From the IMG/VR virus record IMGVR_UViG_3300008259_000310, positions 1 to 24,392 of that record: a stretch of 24,392 nt of DNA, one strand, 5' to 3'. Numbering within the stretch: position 1 is the first letter of the stretch; every line of letters begins with the position of its first letter. The notes beneath the pieces were generated by a model that was not told the DNA's origin, ran no database searches, and was given only the letters and a program-made list of their open reading frames with translations. This document shows, one piece after another, positions 8,420-17,878 of this stretch. The translations under genes and the position numbers were made by a program. The stretch comes from a virus.

Positions 8420-11400
8420 ATGCCAGGCAGTTGGCGTGCGGTTTATGAATATTTCTATGATACTGTATATCCACATCAACGTCCTTGGGAAATGTTGGGA
8501 TTTACAACTAAGCCGGACTGGTGGGAAGATTGCTACGGCCCTGCTCCTTACACCGGCGGTAATAAACTCTTATGGAATGACCTTGAAGCAGGTCTGATAC
8601 GTTTTGGAGATCGTGCAGGTGTAGACAAAAACTATAGTCGTCCTGGATTAGCGACTATAATCCCTGTAGATGAAAACGGTATACTATTAAATCCAGCACA
8701 GGTCATAGCCAAAGCTACTAATGGCAAATATGCGGCCACATCATGGTCGGTAGGACAGCTGGGACCAGTTGAATGGGCATGGAGAACCAGCAGTGATTTT
8801 CCATTTGCAGTACAACAAGCTGTAGCAGTGGCTAAACCTGGCATGTACTTTGGACAATTCATTGATACCTATCAAGTTAGATATAACAGTGATCTTGAAC
8901 AATACCTAACATTAGAAAATCATCACATAAGACAAACAGACATTACATATAACGGTGATAATTCATCGGGCAGTGTGATCAGAAGTGCAGGATATTTAAA
9001 TTGGATAGCAGATTATCTACGTAGTTTAGGAATCAATCCAAGCACTAAAATCACCGCTATGTTAGAGAACTACAATGTAAAATTAGCCTATAAGATGGCA
9101 GGGTTCAGTGACAAGAAATATCTACAGATCCTTGCTGAACAAAGTAGTCCTACTAGCACAAATGCCAGTATCATGGTACCGGAAGAGAATTATGATGTGG
9201 TGTTGTATAAATCTACACCAGTAGACAAGATCACCTACAGTGCAGTGATATTAGAAAAAACTGACAATGGATTTACTGTAAGAGGGTATGATCTAAACAG
9301 TCCTTACTTTACTATCATACCAAGCATAGTTAATAATAATGCATATAAGATCACGGTTTTAAATAGTTCAGGTACTGTGTTTAATGACTATCAAAAAATA
9401 AAATTAACCGTGCCATACGGTTATGAATTCAAGAACAAACAACAGGTAGTTGATTTCTTGATCAGCTATGAACGATATCTCATAGCACAGGGATTTACTT
9501 TTAATGATCGCGACGGTGATCTAGGTGAGACACGCAATTTCAAACTATCAGTAAAAGAATTCTTGTTCTGGGCACAGCAAGGCTGGAAGACCGGTACACT
9601 ATTAGTCATGAGTCCTGTAACTAATTCTATCACATTAACTACGGTTGGTAACATAGTAGATGAAATCACAGATAGCCAACATGGCAGCAAGATCGTAGAT
9701 CAAAATTTCAATTTGGTTAGAAATACTGGATATCAGATACTACGTGGTCCTACAGGATTTAAGGTAACACTAGCAGATGATAATGTCCTCGGCTTAGTAG
9801 AACTTAATCTAGTACAATACGAACACGTGCTGACATTCGATAATACCACAGTATTCAATGACGTGATTTACAGACCAGAATTAGGTAACAGACAATTTAG
9901 ACTTAAACTTATAGGACAAAAAACAGATGCCTGGGATGGCAGCCTATATGCGCCAGGATTTGTTTATAACAGCGAAACTGTTCAAACATGGCAATCGGGC
10001 AGAGATTATCTCAAAGGCGAACTAGTATTATTTAAAGATCAATATTATGTAGCTTTAACTAATGTGCCAGCTGCTGTAGATTTTGACTTTAGCACATGGA
10101 AATTATTATCTTCAACAGAAATTAAAACTGGTCTATTACGTAATTTTTCTACTATTGCAGTAGGGTCACAGAGTTTTTATGACAGCTACAGTAACATCCG
10201 AGATAACGATCAATTGGCATACAGTCATGGATTAATAGGATTTAAACCTAGGCAGTATCTCAGCGATCTAGGTGTAAGCGATACTACACAGATTGAGTTT
10301 TACAAGGGTTATATAAAACAAAAAGGATCCACTAATGCTGTAGATTCCTTGACTAAAGCGAGATTTAATAATCTATCTGGTAATATTAGTTTGTACGAAG
10401 AATGGGCCGTACGCACAGGTGAGTATGGTGCACTTACTTCAAATCCTTACGTAGAGGTAGCACTAGATGAACGTGCATTCAGCGTGAACCCAGCTGTGGC
10501 TGAATTCGTAGACACGGGTGATAGCAATCTAGGTGATGGCGTAACTATTTTTAACAAGTCACAGTTATATAGATCTACAGATGCTTTTGATGGAAACATA
10601 GCTATCAATAGAGATGATTATAGTGATTATGACAACGACATTCTCACAGCAGGCTATGTAAATCTAGAAGATGTATCAACTACTATATTTGATATAACCA
10701 ATTACACAGAACTAAATGATCAACTCGCAGACATCGGTAATGGATATACTATCTGGTGTGCTAAAGATTTCTCTAGCAAATGGAATGTTTATAGGGTCAG
10801 CGAAACTGCCACTCAAATCACAACTTTAACTAATGCACTTGATGGATACATAACTTGGGCCACAGATCGACCTCATGGATTGGCGATAGATGATGTATTC
10901 TTGATTCGTGGATTTGATGACAACTTCGATGGATTCTATCAAGTCTACAGTGTGCTGGATCTCAACAGAGTTACAGTCATATATCAAGGAGATCCCGATA
11001 ATCTAAACGATCTCAATACCTTAACTGGTCAAGGTATCTTGTTTGTGCTCAAGAGTCTACGATTTAAATACATGGAAGATAGTAGAGTATTTGGACTTAC
11101 TAATCCACTCTATAGATGGCGTGTGGGTGAAAAGATCTGGATCGACGAAGATGCGGCCACTAATGCGGTTCAAGGTCAACCTTTTGATACTCCTAGTGGT
11201 GGGTGGAAGGTATATGAAAAAACTGAATCTTGGTCATACAATCAGACTCTGACTAAGTCCAGCGGCGAATATAAAGCCAATGATGGATTTGGAACTAGCG
11301 TTAAATTAAGCTACGATGGATTACTAGCAGTAGCAGGTAGTCCTTTTGCAAATAGCACTCCATATTACAGTGGCGGCGCTGAAGAAACCACAGGTCGTGT

Positions 11401-14400
11401 AAATACCTTTGACAAAAACTATGCAGGTGAATTTGTAAATGGATTTACTCTAATACCAGACGCTGGAAACGCTGCTATTACTAACAGAGAATTTGGTTAT
11501 AGTGTAGACCAAGCTATCGGTAAAGTAGCAATTGGGGCCCCTGGTAGCTATGGAAATGTTGGATTAGTCTATGTATATGATCGCGTAGAAGGCACAACAG
11601 ATTTCAGCAGACCAAGAATATTGTGGTCAGGTAATTCTATAAGCGGTGCAGGCGACAGATTTGGATCAAGTTTGGCGTTTGACGAAAATGGAACATGGTT
11701 GTATGTAGGTGCACCAGGAAATGATCGAGTATATGTTTATGGATTAAACAAATATGTACCATTCAGACAACAGATAGTATCAGTAAGTTCTAATGTTATT
11801 ACTGCGAATTTTATTCCAGAAGCGAGAAACACAGTCACCTCAATTAAAGTACATGGTGCTAACAGTTATTCGGCCGGAACAACAATTACTCTAAGTCCAA
11901 GCTTGGTAATAAACGGAATTACTGCCACAGCTAATATCAATTTTGTAACTCCTGCGGCAGGATCTCCAGGTAATGGTAACGTAAGTAGTATATCAATTAC
12001 CAATGCAGGAAGTGGATATGAATCAACACCAACTGTAACGTTTAACAAACCAGCTAATGTGATTGTTGACGGCTTTACAGCAATCTATGGTAATGTAGTC
12101 AAATTTTCATCAGGTGTGACTAGTGGCATTTATCCTGGTATGGTGGCTAATGTGTTCTTTACAGATACACATCTAGGTAATCCAACTCGTGTAGTTGCTG
12201 TAGATACAGTATCTGGCAATATCACCATGTCAATGGCAAACACTGCGGCAATAACCAGTCCTATAAGTTTTGGTGATGTAGGTAGATTAGGAAACATAGT
12301 AGTTGGTATAACTGGGGTGGCAGAATCATTACTAGTAACCAACTCTAATAGAGTTTTCATTCCGAACCTTGACTATACACTGAGTGGTAATAATATTGTG
12401 TTTACTGATACACCTGCAACTGATGTGTATGTGATAACACAACAACCATACTATGTTTTATCTAATATTATACAAGGTCCTGGCGGAAGTGATTTTGGTT
12501 ATAGTATGGACAGCAGTCTCGATGGAGCACAGCTAGGTGTAGGTGCACCTAGTGCAAATGTACTTGTTGGTAACACATGGATACAAGCCGCAGGCGCTGT
12601 GTATGTTTATGATAGAGTTATAGAAGCGTATGAGTCTACAGGTCTACTAGATTATACTACCACTGGTACTATCGATACTGTTCATAGAGTTCTTATAGAT
12701 AATATTGAAGTTACAAATTATACCATTCCAGGTGGAATTGGTTCTAACACTATAAGATTTATTAATCCTCCTCCTAACTATAATACAGGTGCTGTATGGA
12801 AATTCCACAATAAAGGTAGACTATATGGTACCAACTATGGGTTTACTACAAATCCAATTTTTACCCCAGGTGATACATTACGCTTAGATAACTTTGAAAT
12901 CACAGTACAAGGTCGCATGATGCCAACTACTGTTGATGTTGAAACTGCTGCTTCTACTCTAAGTATTCCATCAATATATGTTGGTGCTAATATATTGACA
13001 TTGAGCAGTAATATCGTAGCCAATGTTGGTCAAATGATCAGCCAAAATCTTGGTAGTGGATACTATGCTAATGTGGTAGTATTAGCTAACACTACTCCTA
13101 GCACTAGCAATATCATTGTTGGATCTAAATTTATCACAGTAGGTGGTAATATTAGGCTTGGTGGCTACATGACAGCTAATGTATTTAATTATGGTCCTGG
13201 CAATGTAGTTACTTTATATGCTAATATGGCAGCAGGCTATAGTGGTACAGTGACATCGGCATATCCAATGGCCAGCCTAGATAGCTTGATCAAAGATATC
13301 AATGATGCTGAATTATTAGGTATTAGTGCTGTTAATGAAAATAACAAATTAAGATTAAATTCTAATAGAACTGTAGCTAAAAATCTATTACGTATCTTAA
13401 CCGGTACTAACACCACAGGTAGCCAAGGGGTATATGCTGACGCCGGCATGATAGTATTTGCATTCATGCAGATTATTGTTAATCCATATAACACTCCTGG
13501 TGAATATTTTGGTAACAAGGTCGTTCTAGCTCAAAATGCCTACATGTTAGTTATCGGCAGTGAGCGAGGTACTACTAGATCATATACGACATTCGACACA
13601 GCCACTACCACACTGGACGTAGACAGTACTAGATTCTTTGATGCTGTTACTGGTAGTGGTAGCGTGTATATCTATGAGTTATATGATGATCCTCGTCCTG
13701 TGGTCGAAGATCCTGGACGTTATAGTTTTGCTCAGCAATTAAAAGTTCCTAATTTAGATCCTAATGATCCTGATGATGAATTGAATACTGGAGATAGATT
13801 TGGTGCTGCTATTGACATTATAGGTACAAACATCATAGTAAGTGCGATCAGTGACGATAAATCTTTAGCAGATGCTGGAAGTGTGTACATATTCTCTAAT
13901 CCTGCTATGACCCGTGGATGGAATCTCATACGCTATCAACAGGATAAAGTTGACGTTGATTCAGTGAATCGTATTTTCTTGTATAGTAATCTAACCAATA
14001 CGATCTTAACAAATCTAGAATTTATCGATCCAGCCAAAGGTAAGATTTTAGGCGTAGCAGATCAGGAAATTACTTATAAGACAGAATACGATCCTGCGGT
14101 TTATAACCGTGGTACCAATGCAAATACAGATTACTATTGGGGTGCTGAACAGGTCAATCAAGTATGGTGGAATCTCAATCAAGTACGATTCATTGATTAT
14201 GAACAAGGTAGTCTAACATATCGCAGTATCAATTGGGGACGATTATTCCCAGGTAGCATCATTGAAGTATGTGAGTGGGTTGAATCTACAGTATTGCCAA
14301 GCCAATACGTTGCGGCAGGTTTTGACGGCATACCTAAATATCAAGATAACAGCCAGTATGTTGAGATAATTCGTGTAGATCCAAATACCAACATTATTGG

Positions 14401-17400
14401 CAGCAGATACTATTTCTGGGTAACTAATAAGACCAGCCTAACTGGTAATGATCCTAAACGCACACTACCGATCCAATCTATAGCAAACTATATCAGTGAT
14501 CCTAAATCACAAGGTATTGCCTACGCTGCGATTATCAAGAAAGATGCTATTATACTTTATAATGTAGGCGATTACTTATCTGCGCAAAATACTATTCTGC
14601 GCTTAGACTATGACTTATTAAAAAATACCAATGTCATACACAGTGAATATGAGCTATTACAGAAATCAAATCCAGTCAGCATTGTTCCTGATAAAATCAG
14701 CAATAAGATGATAGACAGTCTGGCAGGAATTGATACATTAGGTCGAGTAGTCCCAGATCCAAGACTAAGTCTAGCAGATAGATATGGTATAGCCATAAGA
14801 CCAAGACAAAGTATGTTTATTGACCGCCTAAGAGCCATGAGCGATCTAATAGATTATGTCAATAGTGTGTTGATTACAAAACCTATAGCAAGACAATACG
14901 ATCTCTCGACACTTAGTGCAGAAGAAGATCAACCTAGTATCAAATTAGGTGAATATGATATCGCAGTGGCTACAGAAGAAGATCTAAATTACATCGATAC
15001 TACATTATTATCTACGGGATACAAAGTATTAGTAGAACAGAATACCGCACAGGATAATTTATGGAGTTTGCATGAATTACAGGCAGATAATTCTTGGGAT
15101 ATTGTAAGGATACAGAGTTATAAATCTAGCCTCTATTGGGAATATGTAGATTGGTATGCTGAAGGGTTCAGTGAAACTGAAGTTATCGAGTATGTGGTAG
15201 AAACACTTCCTGATGCACTTAAACTTCCAGTTGCAGTAGGTGACGAAGTATTAGTTAGAGTAAACAATACTACAGGTGGAGGTTGGAATCTATTAACAGT
15301 TCTTGATGACGGTAGTTTTAGCGTAGTAGGTATAGAGAATGGTACGATACAGCTAAAAACAAGCCTAAGTAACTTTGCTGATAACAGTATTGGTCTAGGT
15401 AATCAAGGATTTGATTCTAGTAGATTCGATCAAAGTCCTAATATCGAGATACGTTATATAATTGAAGCACTTAAGAATGATATTTTTATCGACGAACTTC
15501 AGGGAGAATACAATAAACTATTCTTTGTAATGATTAATTATCTATTCAGCGAACAGAAATATGTTGATTGGATATTCAAAACTAGTTTCGTCAGTGTTAC
15601 TCATCATTTGAGATCATTAATACAACCTGCTAATTATATTAAAGATAATATTACTTACTATGAAAATTACATAGAAGAAGTAAAACCTTATATTACTAAG
15701 ATCCGTGAGTACTTAACAAATTATAATGGCAATGATGCATTTGACGGTAGTATAACTGACTTTGATCTAGCACCATACTATGATCCAGATACTAAAATAT
15801 TCCGCAGTCCAGATGGTACTTTTGTTGAAAAAGATCGACAACTATGGGCCACTGGCTATTTGATATCAAATGGTGCATTGATCAATCAAGATTATCCGCA
15901 GTGGTATCAGAATAGAAACTTTTATGTCGATCAGATCATAATTACAAATCCTGGTAGAGGATATGCTGCAGAACCGACGATTACTATCACTGGTGGCGGA
16001 GCAAATGTACAAGCAACTGCTACAGCAGAAATAGATGGAGATACAGGTGCTATTACTAGCATAACTGTTTTAACATCAGGTAATGGATATTATCTAACAC
16101 CCACAGTAACAATAAATGGATCAGCTACTGAATCAGCTACTGCTTATGCTGTGCTTCGTAATGATCAACTTAGAACATTTGACACTACTATTAAATTTGA
16201 TCGTGTTAGTTATGGAACAACAGTTGAACAATGGTCCGCTAATACATTCTTCTTAGCTAATACTATCGTTAGTTATGGCGGACAAGGTTATAGAGTATTA
16301 TCTAATATAACTACTGGATCGACATTTATTACCAGTGACTATGTTCCGTATTCAGCTAATAACTTTAGCAATGCCAACGATCGTATTATGGCCTACTATG
16401 ATCCAACTAATACTATGCCCGCTAAAGATCTTAATCAATTGATCTATGGTGTAGAATATCCTGGAGTCAAAGTACAAGGTTTAGATTTCAATCAACAACC
16501 TGGATTCAGCGGAGAGATCCGTGCTAATATAACCTTTAATACAGCCATATCAGCCGCAGTAGGTGATGTTATCACGCAACCAGAAGCTGATGTGATATTA
16601 AATTTCAGTAATGTAATCACAGCTAATATTGGTCAGACTATCAGTCAGTATCAAGGTGCTGGCATTTATGCTAATGCTGTGGTTTACGGTAACACAATGG
16701 CAAATGGCGTCACACAAGGTCATATCACAAGTTCACTGACTGGTTATTTCCTCAAGACTACAGGATTCGCTTTCGATACCACAAATCAAATTAAGATCAA
16801 TAACGTGTCACAGTTCAGTAATGTATTTGTGGCTAATGCTAATGTAGCATTATCCTATTGGTCTAATCTCGCTATCAAACCGATATCATCTACGGTAGGT
16901 GGAATATCATCAATTGAGACTGCTGTGCCAGACGCTACTATTACAGTAACAAGAGTTTGGTCTTCTGCCAAGATCCAGGGCACTATTAACACGTCATCAG
17001 ATTTCCTAGTAGGCAACGTTGCCAACGCTAGCCTAAGAAATGGTAACATCAAAGTGGGTAGTACGTGGGTTACTGCTTATCCAATTAACGTCGATTATGT
17101 CAGCACCACAGCAGGAACACCATTTGATAGTGGCGACTATGATAACATCGACTATGATGAAGATGGTAATCCGATGCTGAGTGAAAACTCAATTGATACC
17201 ATTATCCGTAGCACATATCTAGATACAGCGTTAGGAACTCGACCAGAAGATATAGATGTCGATGGTGGTGCTTATGTTGACACGCACTCAAGCCATGCTC
17301 CAGAAGAACTAGTACCAGGTCGCACATATGATACCTTAGATATGATAGTCTATACTAAGATCAATAGTAATGCCAATGTCATAGCCTATAGGATATTTGA

Positions 17401-17878
17401 CAACATGGTAGACGATGTAAGCTATCTACGTGTGTCAGACTGTTATGCTACATATCTAACATCAACTCTGTCATTGAATGATGCTAACATATCAGTGGCT
17501 AATGCCGCGGCCTTAGCAACACCAAACGTTTCAACTAATACCCCGGGTGTTATATTCATAGGTTCAGAGCGTATTACCTATTGGACAGCTAACGCAGTAA
17601 CTAATACATTAGGACAGATACGTCGTGGTACACAAGGTACTGCGGCTGCTAATCTATATAGCGTAGGTACAAGGGTAGTCGACAGCAGTCTAAGACAGAT
17701 AGTACCAGGGTCAGCTCATGGTAATATTACACTAACAACATCTAATACCTATACAGTAACTAACACGATTAGCTACCAATGTTCTAGCACGTTATACAAC
17801 GATGACTTTACTATCATTAGGTGCAGGCAATCTTGCTATAAATGGAGCAAATGTTGGCGTTTACCCATTGACTGCTAA
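8420..17878 (+). CDS. Giant structural protein, third and largest fragment, with FG-GAP beta-propeller
   Basis: This 3152-residue frame is really open from 8318; the ATG at 8420 falls inside GEYMPGSWR and has no ribosome binding site. Domains in order: residues 1-60 YFYDTVYPHQRPWEMLGF, PDWWEDCYGPAPYTGGN; ~955-1100 three FG-GAP blades (DGFGTSVKLS, REFGYSV..VAIGAPG, DRFGSSLAF..VGAPG); ~1193 a GxGY repeat; ~1356 a fourth blade (DFGYSMDSS..VGAPS); ~1529 module ANVGQMISQ; ~1693 and ~1791 further blades (EYFGNKV, DRFGAAID); ~2420 IEEVKPYITKIREYL; ~2507 and ~2549 two GxGYxxxPTVTI repeats; ~2640 NANDRIMAYYDPTN; ~2730 module ANIGQTISQ; ~2940 LGTRPEDIDVDGGAYVDTHS; ~3040 GVIFIGSERITYW. FG-GAP repeats form integrin-like propellers that often bind ligands, so adhesion or a structural role is plausible. 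The last ~30 residues (CSSTLYNDD to CWRLPIDC) look out of frame, with continuation at 17802. Confidence 0.78.
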   Translation: MPGSWRAVYEYFYDTVYPHQRPWEMLGFTTKPDWWEDCYGPAPYTGGNKLLWNDLEAGLIRFGDRAGVDKNYSRPGLATIIPVDENGILLNPAQVIAKATNGKYAATSWSVGQLGPVEWAWRTSSDFPFAVQQAVAVAKPGMYFGQFIDTYQVRYNSDLEQYLTLENHHIRQTDITYNGDNSSGSVIRSAGYLNWIADYLRSLGINPSTKITAMLENYNVKLAYKMAGFSDKKYLQILAEQSSPTSTNASIMVPEENYDVVLYKSTPVDKITYSAVILEKTDNGFTVRGYDLNSPYFTIIPSIVNNNAYKITVLNSSGTVFNDYQKIKLTVPYGYEFKNKQQVVDFLISYERYLIAQGFTFNDRDGDLGETRNFKLSVKEFLFWAQQGWKTGTLLVMSPVTNSITLTTVGNIVDEITDSQHGSKIVDQNFNLVRNTGYQILRGPTGFKVTLADDNVLGLVELNLVQYEHVLTFDNTTVFNDVIYRPELGNRQFRLKLIGQKTDAWDGSLYAPGFVYNSETVQTWQSGRDYLKGELVLFKDQYYVALTNVPAAVDFDFSTWKLLSSTEIKTGLLRNFSTIAVGSQSFYDSYSNIRDNDQLAYSHGLIGFKPRQYLSDLGVSDTTQIEFYKGYIKQKGSTNAVDSLTKARFNNLSGNISLYEEWAVRTGEYGALTSNPYVEVALDERAFSVNPAVAEFVDTGDSNLGDGVTIFNKSQLYRSTDAFDGNIAINRDDYSDYDNDILTAGYVNLEDVSTTIFDITNYTELNDQLADIGNGYTIWCAKDFSSKWNVYRVSETATQITTLTNALDGYITWATDRPHGLAIDDVFLIRGFDDNFDGFYQVYSVLDLNRVTVIYQGDPDNLNDLNTLTGQGILFVLKSLRFKYMEDSRVFGLTNPLYRWRVGEKIWIDEDAATNAVQGQPFDTPSGGWKVYEKTESWSYNQTLTKSSGEYKANDGFGTSVKLSYDGLLAVAGSPFANSTPYYSGGAEETTGRVNTFDKNYAGEFVNGFTLIPDAGNAAITNREFGYSVDQAIGKVAIGAPGSYGNVGLVYVYDRVEGTTDFSRPRILWSGNSISGAGDRFGSSLAFDENGTWLYVGAPGNDRVYVYGLNKYVPFRQQIVSVSSNVITANFIPEARNTVTSIKVHGANSYSAGTTITLSPSLVINGITATANINFVTPAAGSPGNGNVSSISITNAGSGYESTPTVTFNKPANVIVDGFTAIYGNVVKFSSGVTSGIYPGMVANVFFTDTHLGNPTRVVAVDTVSGNITMSMANTAAITSPISFGDVGRLGNIVVGITGVAESLLVTNSNRVFIPNLDYTLSGNNIVFTDTPATDVYVITQQPYYVLSNIIQGPGGSDFGYSMDSSLDGAQLGVGAPSANVLVGNTWIQAAGAVYVYDRVIEAYESTGLLDYTTTGTIDTVHRVLIDNIEVTNYTIPGGIGSNTIRFINPPPNYNTGAVWKFHNKGRLYGTNYGFTTNPIFTPGDTLRLDNFEITVQGRMMPTTVDVETAASTLSIPSIYVGANILTLSSNIVANVGQMISQNLGSGYYANVVVLANTTPSTSNIIVGSKFITVGGNIRLGGYMTANVFNYGPGNVVTLYANMAAGYSGTVTSAYPMASLDSLIKDINDAELLGISAVNENNKLRLNSNRTVAKNLLRILTGTNTTGSQGVYADAGMIVFAFMQIIVNPYNTPGEYFGNKVVLAQNAYMLVIGSERGTTRSYTTFDTATTTLDVDSTRFFDAVTGSGSVYIYELYDDPRPVVEDPGRYSFAQQLKVPNLDPNDPDDELNTGDRFGAAIDIIGTNIIVSAISDDKSLADAGSVYIFSNPAMTRGWNLIRYQQDKVDVDSVNRIFLYSNLTNTILTNLEFIDPAKGKILGVADQEITYKTEYDPAVYNRGTNANTDYYWGAEQVNQVWWNLNQVRFIDYEQGSLTYRSINWGRLFPGSIIEVCEWVESTVLPSQYVAAGFDGIPKYQDNSQYVEIIRVDPNTNIIGSRYYFWVTNKTSLTGNDPKRTLPIQSIANYISDPKSQGIAYAAIIKKDAIILYNVGDYLSAQNTILRLDYDLLKNTNVIHSEYELLQKSNPVSIVPDKISNKMIDSLAGIDTLGRVVPDPRLSLADRYGIAIRPRQSMFIDRLRAMSDLIDYVNSVLITKPIARQYDLSTLSAEEDQPSIKLGEYDIAVATEEDLNYIDTTLLSTGYKVLVEQNTAQDNLWSLHELQADNSWDIVRIQSYKSSLYWEYVDWYAEGFSETEVIEYVVETLPDALKLPVAVGDEVLVRVNNTTGGGWNLLTVLDDGSFSVVGIENGTIQLKTSLSNFADNSIGLGNQGFDSSRFDQSPNIEIRYIIEALKNDIFIDELQGEYNKLFFVMINYLFSEQKYVDWIFKTSFVSVTHHLRSLIQPANYIKDNITYYENYIEEVKPYITKIREYLTNYNGNDAFDGSITDFDLAPYYDPDTKIFRSPDGTFVEKDRQLWATGYLISNGALINQDYPQWYQNRNFYVDQIIITNPGRGYAAEPTITITGGGANVQATATAEIDGDTGAITSITVLTSGNGYYLTPTVTINGSATESATAYAVLRNDQLRTFDTTIKFDRVSYGTTVEQWSANTFFLANTIVSYGGQGYRVLSNITTGSTFITSDYVPYSANNFSNANDRIMAYYDPTNTMPAKDLNQLIYGVEYPGVKVQGLDFNQQPGFSGEIRANITFNTAISAAVGDVITQPEADVILNFSNVITANIGQTISQYQGAGIYANAVVYGNTMANGVTQGHITSSLTGYFLKTTGFAFDTTNQIKINNVSQFSNVFVANANVALSYWSNLAIKPISSTVGGISSIETAVPDATITVTRVWSSAKIQGTINTSSDFLVGNVANASLRNGNIKVGSTWVTAYPINVDYVSTTAGTPFDSGDYDNIDYDEDGNPMLSENSIDTIIRSTYLDTALGTRPEDIDVDGGAYVDTHSSHAPEELVPGRTYDTLDMIVYTKINSNANVIAYRIFDNMVDDVSYLRVSDCYATYLTSTLSLNDANISVANAAALATPNVSTNTPGVIFIGSERITYWTANAVTNTLGQIRRGTQGTAAANLYSVGTRVVDSSLRQIVPGSAHGNITLTTSNTYTVTNTISYQCSSTLYNDDFTIIRCRQSCYKWSKCWRLPIDC
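17760..17878 (+). other. Frameshift junction 3 in giant gene
   Basis: Frame 2 ends at 17876-17878 after a Cys/Arg/Lys-rich tail unlike the rest of the protein. Frame 0 is open from 17760 (stop at 17757-17759) and gives credible beta-type sequence from about LSLGAGNLAINGANVGVYPL. The switch lies roughly between 17780 and 17815, again in the +1 sense. Confidence 0.65.

Noticed and set aside
8420-8422. ATG at 8420 as a genuine gene start
   Set aside because: Conserved-looking protein is encoded in the same frame upstream and there is no ribosome binding site; coordinates are kept only because the open frame is conveniently described from there.
13237-13518. 93-residue minus-strand frame and other minus-strand frames inside the giant gene
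   Set aside because: All are antisense shadows of a strongly coding + strand frame, with no late box on the minus strand.
17838-17845. TATAAATG at 17838 as another late promoter
   Set aside because: It differs from the box in the last base, lies deep in coding sequence and no gene start follows within a sensible distance.
5023-17878. Programmed +1 frameshifting to make one giant polyprotein
   Set aside because: No slippery codon, stop codon at the switch or stimulatory structure was seen at the junctions, and two junctions seem to lack expected protein segments, which favours deletion or assembly error.
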